Of a DNA stretch of 64,000 bases, positions 57,524 to 64,000 are shown one piece after another. Both the position numbers and the translations under genes were made by a program. The DNA is from Zooshikella harenae (GTDB taxonomy: Bacteria > Pseudomonadota > Gammaproteobacteria > Pseudomonadales > Zooshikellaceae). The stretch lies in assembly GCF_018837975.1 (NCBI RefSeq), contig NZ_JAGSOY010000007.1, forward strand, positions 62,001 to 126,000, written 5' to 3'. Within the stretch, counting starts at the first letter, position 1. Each line of letters begins with the position of its first letter. The notes below the pieces were generated by a model. That model had not been told where the DNA came from and did not search any database. It worked only from the letters and a program-made list of their open reading frames with translations.

Positions 57524-58300
57524 ATGAATAAATTAGCTGCATTGTTTGCTACAACAGTTGTTGCAGTGTCTTCACAAGTGATGGCTTCACCTTTAGGTGG
57601 TGACCTCACAATTTATGATGGAAATTCTCAAGCTGGATCATACAATGACTGGTATGGCAGCTCTCACGAAGATCAAGAAGTTGAAGTTGGCCAGTCAGGT
57701 ACTCAACTGTTTGATACTGAAGCCGTCATCAAAAGCGATAACTACAATGTTGGGATCGTAAGTGGCTTTGACTTAAAAAACGGTCAGGGTAATTTCGCTT
57801 CAGGTGATATCTTTATCGACCTTGACGGTGATTTCTCTTCTAACACTGGTGCTTATGGTCCAGGCCAGCAAGTAAAAGATACTTTCGGTTATGACTATGT
57901 GCTGGACATCGACTGGAATCAATTAACTTACACTGTCTTCAAGTTAGATGCTGACTCAGAAACATTAACAACGACTTTAAACAACCACCAATTCTCTAAC
58001 CCTTGGGCTTATGCCGGTGGTGGTCAGCAAGTAACAACTGGTTCTTTCACACTTGACCTATTGACTGATGCTCAAACAGGTTATGAAGGTGACGCAGAAA
58101 TCGGTCAAGCATCTCACCACTATGCGAATGGTTTTGACTTAAGCTTCTTGGGTGAAGGTACAGACTTCTGGCTGCATTACACTATGGAATGTGGTAATGA
58201 TTTACTTCACGCTAAAGGCACAGTACCTACTCCTTCAGCTTTAGCATTGATGGGTCTAGGTCTTTTAGGTTTGACTCGCATCCGTCGCAAAAAAGCATAA
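57524..58300 (+). CDS. Secreted PEP-CTERM-like protein
   Basis: A 258 aa exported protein. The N-terminal signal peptide cleaves near QVMASP (about residue 22). The body is acidic, rich in Gly, Asp and Tyr. The C-terminus has the exosortase-type three-part signal: VPTPS (a variant of the VPEP motif), a hydrophobic stretch (ALALMGLGLLGL), and basic RIRRKKA. The pre-tail segment HYTMECGNDLLHAKG is seen in other PEP-CTERM proteins. It is single, on the opposite strand to the flanking flagellin-flaG cassettes, with its own sigma54 promoter and a strong terminator. AGGGAG precedes the start. Role unknown; surface or matrix protein by inference. Confidence 0.8.
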   Translation: MNKLAALFATTVVAVSSQVMASPLGGDLTIYDGNSQAGSYNDWYGSSHEDQEVEVGQSGTQLFDTEAVIKSDNYNVGIVSGFDLKNGQGNFASGDIFIDLDGDFSSNTGAYGPGQQVKDTFGYDYVLDIDWNQLTYTVFKLDADSETLTTTLNNHQFSNPWAYAGGGQQVTTGSFTLDLLTDAQTGYEGDAEIGQASHHYANGFDLSFLGEGTDFWLHYTMECGNDLLHAKGTVPTPSALALMGLGLLGLTRIRRKKA

Positions 58301-58343
58301 GTAAAAATAGAGACAAATAAATCTACTTTGTTTTTGCTTTTTA

Positions 58344-58372
58344 AATAGTCGCCTTTGGGCGGCTATTTTTTT
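58344..58372 (+). terminator. Intrinsic terminator of the PEP-CTERM-like gene
   Basis: A 10 bp stem (AATAGTCGCC with GGCGGCTATT, one G-U pair) with loop TTTG, followed by a run of T. It lies 44 nt after the stop codon. Confidence 0.9.
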
Positions 58373-58456
58373 ATCTTTTTCTCACGTCTAAAAATACTGA
58401 CCATTAACATAAAAGTATAAAAATCTTAATCACAATAAAACATAATTAAACCACTA

Positions 58457-58846
58457 CTAAGCCTGTTGTTTAATTAATATTAAATCCCCATGCTCTTTAA
58501 GATTTTTAGCTAAACGCAATGCAAGTTCCTCAGGGATCTGCCGAATAATTTCTTCAGATTCCCGATCAACCACAGAAATCACCACTCGCCCTGCATCATC
58601 ATCAACTTTAAATAAAATATCTCTTTGCCTAGCAGAAACAAAGTCATTTAACTGCTCAATAGCAGCAGTAACTTGCTGTTCATTGAATGCTTTGGGTTGA
58701 TTAACATTAACCTGCGGCTCTGTATTTTCAACACGCGGCATTTCCCCCTGTTGAACGTTATCTATCGTATTTAACGACGAGTGTTTTTTAGTATCATCAA
58801 CAGTAGGTGCGACCACAGGAGAACCTATTGGTGTTATACCTCCCAT
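58457..58846 (-). CDS. flaG: FlaG family protein 2
   Basis: A 129 aa second FlaG. I start it at ATG 58846, because AGAGGA lies about 8 nt upstream; ATGs at 58864 and 58876 lack one. The conserved C-terminal block (LNDFVSARQRDILFKVDDDAGRVVISVVDR, RQIPEELALRLAKNLKE) closely resembles FlaG 1, while the N-terminal half differs. It follows flagellin 2 by about 107 nt, mirroring the first cassette. Confidence 0.9.
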   Translation of the reverse strand: MGGITPIGSPVVAPTVDDTKKHSSLNTIDNVQQGEMPRVENTEPQVNVNQPKAFNEQQVTAAIEQLNDFVSARQRDILFKVDDDAGRVVISVVDRESEEIIRQIPEELALRLAKNLKEHGDLILIKQQA

Positions 58847-58953
58847 GATAATGTCCTCTTTCATGACCAAACCCAAACCGCTATAGGGTCTGGGCTGGTT
58901 ATTAATACATTATGCTAATTTCTACGTCCCTCTCACAAAGGGAGTCCATTTTA

Positions 58954-60981
58954 CTACTGTAATAACGACAACACTTGCTGGGGTTGAGCATTGGCTTGTG
59001 CCAACACTGAAATACCGGCTTGTTGTAGTACAGTAGCACGACTCATTTCAGCCGTTTCAGCCGCAAAGTCAGCATCCAAAATACGGGAATTTGCTGCTGA
59101 CAGGTTTTCACTATTAACCGATAAGTTACTCACAGTTGATAAAAAGCGGTTTTGCAAGGCACCAAGCGCTGAAATTTGCTCAGAGACTCTACTAATCGCA
59201 TTATCAATGGATATTAACGCATCATTTGCCCCACTCAGGGTAGATATATCTAAATCATCCAATAACTGTCCAGCTTCTTGACCTCCAAAAGTACCTATTT
59301 GGAAACCTGCCCGACTTATCGACCCTGTATTTGAGGTGAGTGTAAACTGCCCTGCCGAAGTAAGAGACACTGAACTATAAGTGGTTGCTACAGAAAAACC
59401 CGCATTTGCCACTGTGTTTATCGCACTGACATCTATATTTCTTCCATCATCGGCGATCAACCGGAAAGTACTGCCGAAAGCTTCTGCTCTAACCCCATTT
59501 TGCCCTGACTTAGAATTAACGGCATTAATAATAGTATTTTGAATATCACTTGCAGAATCATCTGCACCATAAGATATCTGGATATCTACCCCATTAATAA
59601 CCACATTACCACTTTGGGCAGTACCTGTTGTAATTGTTCCACCAGTGACAATTGTGGCATTTGCTTTTGCTGTCACCCCAGACTTTTCGCTCACCGCATT
59701 TATCGCCGCAGCTTTTGCTATAGCACTCGCTGCGTTACCTGTCGTTGATGATGTATCTAATGACGTTAACGAAGCACCTACCGCAACACCGTTAATAACT
59801 AAGTCACCAATTGATAATGCTGTATTCGTAACATTATCACCGACCGAACCACCATTTACACCACTGAATGTGCCTACTTCTAACCCAGCATTATCAATAT
59901 TACCTGTCGTTGAATCGATAGTAATATCTTCACCATCTTGTGAAATTAAAGTAAATGTACCAAAGTAGGTGGTGTTCCCTGTGGCTAAACCAAAGTCAGC
60001 TGAGGCATTACCTGAAACGTCTTGAATATCAACATTTCTGCCATCGTCAGCAACTAGCGTAATCCCTGTGGTTGAATTGCCATCAAAAGACGCTATAACA
60101 CCTGTTTGGCCAGACTTTTCATTAATTGCGGTAACTACCGCCTCTAAATTGGCTTCGGTACTTAATGCGCTATCTGTTACTAAATCAATTGTCACACCAT
60201 TGACGGTAATTTGCCCGGTTTTGTCATCGGTATTGGAGTAAGTACCTCCTGCAATAGTTGCCGCATTAACTTTAGCAATCACGCCCGTTTGTTCTGAAAC
60301 CTTATTAATAGCAGCTGCTTTTGCTATAGCCCCTCGTTCTTGGTAATTAGTGGATGATGTATCATCTGCTCCTGAAGACGCACCGACAGCAATACCATTA
60401 ATAACCAAATCGCCTGCATTTAGCTGGCTATTACCCGTTAGCATTGAAGAAATACCCGCCTCAAGTGAGGTACCTAATGAATCAGTACTGGTCCTAGCAA
60501 TACTTACTGAAATAGTATCTCCCAGATTCGCTCCAGTTTGAAAATATGCGTTTGAGAAAGATCCATCCAACAGGTTTTTACCATTAAAATTGGTTTTATC
60601 CGCCACATTTTGTATTTCTGCAACTAACTGCTGCACCTCTTGGTTTAATGCATCACGGTCAATATCGGTATTACTACCATTAGCTGACTGCAACGCTAGC
60701 TCTCTAACACGTTGTAAATTACTGGCTATAGAATTTAATGCTCCTTCAGCTGTTTGTGCTAAAGAAATACCATTATTTGCATTTTGTATGGCAACTGTCG
60801 TACCTCGAATTTGAGATGTAAAACGAGTAGAAATTGCTAAACCTGCCGCATCATCTTTTGCACTGTTAATTCTTAAACCAGACGACAAACGTAGCATTGC
60901 TTGCTCTTTATCTGATTGAGAAATACCCAAATACCGCTGTGCACTAATAGAAGCAAGGTTAGTATTAATGACCTGAGGCAT
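58954..60981 (-). CDS. fliC: Flagellin 2
   Basis: A 675 aa flagellin of the same length and very similar to flagellin 1 throughout, including the doubled flagellin_IN-rich central region. Termini are intact (MPQVINTNLASISAQRYLG; LSAANSRILDADFAAETAEM; QQAGISVLAQANAQPQQVLSLL). It differs in details such as SISAQRYLGISQSDKEQAML in place of the usual SLNAQRNLDRSQ pattern. AAGGAG lies 8 nt before the ATG. A weaker sigma28-like site lies about 90 nt upstream. It forms a unit with flaG 2. Confidence 0.96.
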   Translation of the reverse strand: MPQVINTNLASISAQRYLGISQSDKEQAMLRLSSGLRINSAKDDAAGLAISTRFTSQIRGTTVAIQNANNGISLAQTAEGALNSIASNLQRVRELALQSANGSNTDIDRDALNQEVQQLVAEIQNVADKTNFNGKNLLDGSFSNAYFQTGANLGDTISVSIARTSTDSLGTSLEAGISSMLTGNSQLNAGDLVINGIAVGASSGADDTSSTNYQERGAIAKAAAINKVSEQTGVIAKVNAATIAGGTYSNTDDKTGQITVNGVTIDLVTDSALSTEANLEAVVTAINEKSGQTGVIASFDGNSTTGITLVADDGRNVDIQDVSGNASADFGLATGNTTYFGTFTLISQDGEDITIDSTTGNIDNAGLEVGTFSGVNGGSVGDNVTNTALSIGDLVINGVAVGASLTSLDTSSTTGNAASAIAKAAAINAVSEKSGVTAKANATIVTGGTITTGTAQSGNVVINGVDIQISYGADDSASDIQNTIINAVNSKSGQNGVRAEAFGSTFRLIADDGRNIDVSAINTVANAGFSVATTYSSVSLTSAGQFTLTSNTGSISRAGFQIGTFGGQEAGQLLDDLDISTLSGANDALISIDNAISRVSEQISALGALQNRFLSTVSNLSVNSENLSAANSRILDADFAAETAEMSRATVLQQAGISVLAQANAQPQQVLSLLQ

Positions 60982-61071
60982 GTGATCGCTCCTTACTTAG
61001 TCAGTTACTCCCTTTACCAACACACCTCAAATACTACTTTTGGGGAGATCTAATGTTCCGTAGTACTTTTA

Positions 61072-61098
61072 ATAACGACCACAAACTGATTTCCTTTA
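61072..61098 (-). promoter_or_regulatory. Possible sigma28 promoter for flagellin 2
   Basis: On the minus strand: TAAAGGAA, 11 nt, GTCGTTAT, matching 10 of 16 consensus positions, with the TAAAG core intact. Spacing to the start codon (about 90 nt) resembles that of flagellin 1. Confidence 0.5.
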
Positions 61099-61278
61099 GT
61101 TTTTTTCCTCACTTTTTTATAAAATAATTTTCTGTCGTATATTAGTCATTCAAGTGTATATTTAATTTCACATAACTTTATCTCTGTCACTTTTTTTCGG
61201 CATTTTTTTGCCGCTATCACTCATCAATAAATACATCAAACTTCGTATTATTTTGAATAATAATAGTTTTTTATTCAA

Positions 61279-61294
61279 TGGCATAAGAGTTGCT
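61279..61294 (+). promoter_or_regulatory. sigma54 promoter for flagellin 3
   Basis: TGGCATAAGAGTTGCT matches TGGCAYRNNNNTTGCW at every defined position, with GG-N10-GC spacing. It lies about 125 nt before the flagellin 3 start. Confidence 0.88.
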
Positions 61295-61347
61295 GTTTAG
61301 CTACTAGTCCAGAAACAGTCTCTATTTTTTAAATTAAGGGATGTCTT

Positions 61348-61373
61348 GAAGGTTAAGGTTGAAGGTTAAGGTT
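61348..61373 (+). repeat. Tandem 13-mer duplication in the flagellin 3 leader
   Basis: GAAGGTTAAGGTT occurs twice without a gap, 45-70 nt before the flagellin 3 start codon. It falls within the expected 5' untranslated region and may affect mRNA structure or simply be a slippage product. Confidence 0.6.
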
Positions 61374-61417
61374 ATAGTGCCTACCACTCAGCACCATCCA
61401 GGCGGGAGACAAGGAAC

Positions 61418-63514
61418 ATGCCACAAGTTATTAATAGCAATATTCCCTCGTTGAATGCTCAACGCAACTTAAATCGATCTCAAAATCAATACGCCGTCGC
61501 CCTACAACGTTTGTCGTCTGGTTTAAGAATTAACAGTGCAAAAGATGATGCTGCAGGCTTAGCTATAGCAACTCGCTTTGATGCGCAAATTACAGGACTT
61601 GGTGTTGCCATTCGTAATGCAGGTGATGGTGTGTCATTAGCCCAAACCGCCGAAGGTGCGCTTGGAGCCATGCAAGACAATTTATTACGTATTCGCGATC
61701 TTGCGTTACAAGCAGCCAATGCTTCCAACAGTGCATTAGACCGTGAGGCTTTAAATGCTGAAGTACAACAATTAAAAGCAGAAGTACAACGCTTATCTGA
61801 ACAAACAAATTTTAATGGCACTAAACTCCTTGATGGCACATTTAAAAGTGTTTCATTTCAAATTGGCGCCAACGAAGGGGAAACTGTTAGCTTTGGTATT
61901 GATGGTGCTCGCGTTGATGAGTTAGGTGCAGCACAAACGGTAGGCGTAAGTGCCAGGGGAACAACCAATGCCATCACGCAAGGTGACTTAATCATCAATG
62001 GCGTGACCATTACCAGCTCAAAAGCCAGTGATGACACAGCATCAATCGCCAATAAAAGTGCCAGTGCCATAGCTAAAGTTTCTGCCATAAATAGCCACTC
62101 TGATGAAACAGGCATCACTGCGGAAGTACTCACAAATACGGTTGCAGGCACCAACCAGACAGTGGCAGATCAGTCAGGTAATATTTTCCTTAATGGTGTG
62201 AGAATTCCTTTAGCAGTGGGTACTAGCTTAGCCTCTGATGCCAATCGTGATGCGGTAGTTGCAGCGATCAATGCCTATTCAGGACAAACGGGCGTCACTG
62301 CAATTAATACCGGAATTGACGCCTCTGGTATTACATTAGAAGCCGAAGATGGCAGAAATATAACGCTTGTCTTTGGTAGAGGGGGTACCGATGATTTAAC
62401 CGCTGCTGCAACAGGGTTACCTACAGGCAACGTCGCCGCAGGTGATCCACCTACTGCGGCAGAAGAACTGAATGGAACAACTGCAGGTGGTTTTACCTTA
62501 ATCAGTCGTGATAACAGTGATATCAAAATAGACCAGGGTCCAGATGGTCAGCTTAATGCGAATGTGGGGTTAGCCGTTGGAACATACAGTGGTAGTCAAG
62601 CATTTGTATCATCCCTAGCAGATTCAGGAAACAGTCTAAATACAGGTGATATTGTCATTAACGGTGTACCTATACCTGCAGGTAATGTATTAGACGATAC
62701 AGCGTCATCAACCAGCAAAACAACCAGTGCCATTACTAAAGCTGCCGCTATCAATAAAGTCAGTGAACAAACCGGAGTAACCGCCAAGGCTAATCCCAAT
62801 TTAGTGAATGGTGCTTCGATGACCCCAGCAGCCCTTACGGGTAATATCACAATAAATGGTGTCACAACAGCAACATTTAGCACATCTGCCGATGCAGAAG
62901 AAAGTCGACTAGCGGTTATTGCTGCTATTAATGCCATTTCTGGTCAAACGGGAGTGACTGCTATTGATACGGGTAGTACAACAGGTGGTGTTCAACTACT
63001 TGCGGAAGATGGCCGTAATATTGACATCAGCTTTTCAACACTCACAAGTGCTGCAACAGGCATAGCCGCTGCTGATACCTACGAATCTTCAATACAAATA
63101 TCATCGGCAGGTTCATTTACCTTAACTTCAAATACAACAAATGGCTTAACCAACCAAGGGCTTACTGCAGGTACATTTGGTGGTGCAGAAACAGGACAGT
63201 TTATTGAAGATGTCGATATTTCAACCGTAGAGGGAGCACTTACGGCTTTAGACGCTATTGATAATGCCCTTCAATCTATTAATTTACAACGCGCTAAACT
63301 AGGTGCTATCCAAAACCGCTTTGAGTCAACTATCGCTAATCAAGCAATTGCTCAGGAAAATTTAAGCTCTGCAAACTCAAGGATAAAAGATGCAGACTTT
63401 GCTCAAGAAACAGCAGAACTCAGCCGAACTACGGTATTACAGCAAGCAGGTATTTCGGTATTAGCCCAAGCCAATGCTCAGCCACAACAAGTGTTAAGTT
63501 TATTACAAAGCTAG
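61418..63514 (+). CDS. fliC: Flagellin 3
   Basis: A 698 aa flagellin on the opposite strand to flagellins 1 and 2. Conserved termini are intact (MPQVINSNIPSLNAQRNLN, LRINSAKDDAAGLAIATRF; LSSANSRIKDADFAQETAEL). The central region again has two repeated flagellin_IN-like units (GDLIINGVTI and GDIVINGVPIP; AINAYSGQTGVTAINTG and AINAISGQTGVTAIDTG), but is more diverged than flagellins 1 and 2 are from each other. It has no following flaG. It has a sigma54 promoter and a terminator at 63544-63585, so it is monocistronic. Confidence 0.96.
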   Translation: MPQVINSNIPSLNAQRNLNRSQNQYAVALQRLSSGLRINSAKDDAAGLAIATRFDAQITGLGVAIRNAGDGVSLAQTAEGALGAMQDNLLRIRDLALQAANASNSALDREALNAEVQQLKAEVQRLSEQTNFNGTKLLDGTFKSVSFQIGANEGETVSFGIDGARVDELGAAQTVGVSARGTTNAITQGDLIINGVTITSSKASDDTASIANKSASAIAKVSAINSHSDETGITAEVLTNTVAGTNQTVADQSGNIFLNGVRIPLAVGTSLASDANRDAVVAAINAYSGQTGVTAINTGIDASGITLEAEDGRNITLVFGRGGTDDLTAAATGLPTGNVAAGDPPTAAEELNGTTAGGFTLISRDNSDIKIDQGPDGQLNANVGLAVGTYSGSQAFVSSLADSGNSLNTGDIVINGVPIPAGNVLDDTASSTSKTTSAITKAAAINKVSEQTGVTAKANPNLVNGASMTPAALTGNITINGVTTATFSTSADAEESRLAVIAAINAISGQTGVTAIDTGSTTGGVQLLAEDGRNIDISFSTLTSAATGIAAADTYESSIQISSAGSFTLTSNTTNGLTNQGLTAGTFGGAETGQFIEDVDISTVEGALTALDAIDNALQSINLQRAKLGAIQNRFESTIANQAIAQENLSSANSRIKDADFAQETAELSRTTVLQQAGISVLAQANAQPQQVLSLLQS

Positions 63515-63543
63515 TGCTGTATTCTTTTATATTGTGATATCTA

Positions 63544-63585
63544 CGCTTGGTGGTTTAACCATAGACGTCTCCAAGCGCTTTTTTC
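63544..63585 (+). terminator. Intrinsic terminator after flagellin 3
   Basis: A stem CGCTTGG/CCAAGCG encloses a 20 nt loop that has its own small hairpin (TGGTTTAACCA), followed by CTTTTTT. It lies 30 nt after the stop codon. Confidence 0.75.
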
Positions 63586-63731
63586 TCAAAAATAACTGAG
63601 CCACTGTTTTATACTGGCCTTTCGTTCATACAGCTCTCTTGATCACAGCAACATACTCCTTTTCGTCGTTATTTCCTAAACAACTTTCACGAAGCCTTTC
63701 TAAGTGAATAGGCAATCATTGTCTATGGCTT

Positions 63732-63773
63732 AACCGGCAATAGTTTGCCTTGTAACGTTTTATCTTGCCGGTT
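63732..63773. repeat. 9 bp inverted repeat before flagellin 4
   Basis: AACCGGCAA and TTGCCGGTT are separated by 24 nt. It lies about 75 nt upstream of the sigma54 site, a position suitable for an activator such as FleQ or FleR, but no known consensus is matched. Confidence 0.35.
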
Positions 63774-63846
63774 TCCTGTCGATTAATGGTTAAGTGGTAT
63801 TTTTATTAAATAATTATGTAATTGTTTTTTCAGTTTTTTTTCACTT

Positions 63847-63862
63847 TGGCATAAGCATTGCC
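63847..63862 (+). promoter_or_regulatory. sigma54 promoter for flagellin 4
   Basis: TGGCATAAGCATTGCC: GG-N10-GC with both boxes intact; only the last base differs from TGGCAYRNNNNTTGCW. It lies about 105 nt before the start codon at 63968. Confidence 0.85.
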
Positions 63863-63967
63863 CCACCATAGGCAACGCAAATTTCAACTTGTTGCCAAGT
63901 TGCCGGCGTAACCCGCACATTTGATACAAGGGAAGCAGACCGGCTGGTATTAAGGTGGAGAAAAGCC

Positions 63968-64000
63968 ATGCCTCAAATAATTAATACCAATATTCCTTCG
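63968..64000 (+). CDS. fliC: Flagellin 4, first 11 codons (cut by window end)
   Basis: The reading frame starting at ATG 63968 gives MPQIINTNIPS, the invariant flagellin N-terminus shared with the other three. Upstream spacing from the sigma54 promoter and a GGTGGAG ribosome-binding site agree with a real fourth flagellin gene that continues beyond the window. Confidence 0.85.
   Translation, partial: MPQIINTNIPS

Larger units (their letters stand above)
60982..61417. other. Divergent region between flagellins 2 and 3
   Basis: A 436 nt AT-rich region. On the minus strand it holds a sigma28-like site (61072-61098); on the plus strand a perfect sigma54 site (61279-61294) and, in the leader of flagellin 3, two tandem copies of a 13-mer GAAGGTTAAGGTT (61348-61373). 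Confidence 0.6.
63515..63967. other. Intergenic region between flagellins 3 and 4
   Basis: A 453 nt region with the flagellin 3 terminator, a second inverted repeat (AACCGGCAA with TTGCCGGTT, 63732-63773), and the sigma54 promoter of flagellin 4. No open frame of interest. Confidence 0.55.

Overview
This window is a large polar-type flagellar chromosomal locus of a Gram-negative, moderately AT-rich gammaproteobacterium. The FleQ/FleS/FleR regulators, the fliEFGHIJ and fliLMNOPQR-flhB-flhA order, FlaG, and a STAS/PP2C-response-regulator/Hpt trio before fliK match the Pseudomonas-like layout. A FabY-type ketoacyl synthase, a Prx5-glutaredoxin hybrid and two phosphofructokinases suggest a marine Oceanospirillales/Hahellaceae-type organism. 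That genus-level placement is inference; I cannot search databases.

Layout. Positions 1-8036 (minus strand) hold the export-apparatus/switch operon fliL-M-N-O-P-Q-R-flhB-flhA, with flhA cut by the window edge. It has a sigma54-type promoter at 8315-8330. Positions 8037-36232 are an accessory block of about 28 kb that separates fliL from fliK, which are normally neighbours. It carries a small heat-shock protein, two periplasmic-binding-like proteins, a 1311-residue hybrid kinase, a TolB-like lipoprotein, an orphan membrane-fusion protein, a peroxidase/reductase pair and a CBS protein. It also carries a three-gene signalling module (21794-26302), fabY with a divergent GlxA/AraC regulator, yidD, a GH31-like N-terminal domain protein, a thioesterase, an alanine-racemase-like enzyme and two phosphofructokinase paralogues. 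I see no transposase, integrase, tRNA or direct repeat at its edges.

Positions 36233-50928 (minus) continue the flagellar genes: fliK, hpt, an HsbR-like response regulator/phosphatase, a STAS protein, fliJ, I, H, G, F, E, then fleR, fleS and fleQ. Positions 51304-56924 (minus) hold fliT, fliS, fliD, flaG and flagellin 1. A second flagellin-flaG cassette lies at 58457-60981 (minus). Two more flagellins point the other way (61418-63514 complete; one starting at 63968 and cut by the window end). A secreted PEP-CTERM-like gene (57524-58300, plus) sits between the two flagellin-flaG cassettes.

Regulation visible in the sequence: near-perfect sigma54 (-24/-12) sites precede fliL, fleS, the third and fourth flagellins and, unexpectedly, the PEP-CTERM-like gene. 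Good sigma28-type sites precede flagellin 1 and fliD, with a weaker one before flagellin 2. FleQ plus sigma54 probably drives the middle hierarchy and part of the filament genes, and FliA the rest.

The most unusual items are: (i) a three-gene module in which a membrane protein ends right after a histidine-kinase DHp domain, next to a binding protein and a hybrid kinase with two receivers and no Hpt; (ii) the sigma54-promoted PEP-CTERM-like gene among the flagellins; (iii) a phosphofructokinase paralogue whose GGDGT signature is GGGGT within an eight-G tract; and (iv) a membrane-anchored GH31-like N-terminal domain without its catalytic barrel.
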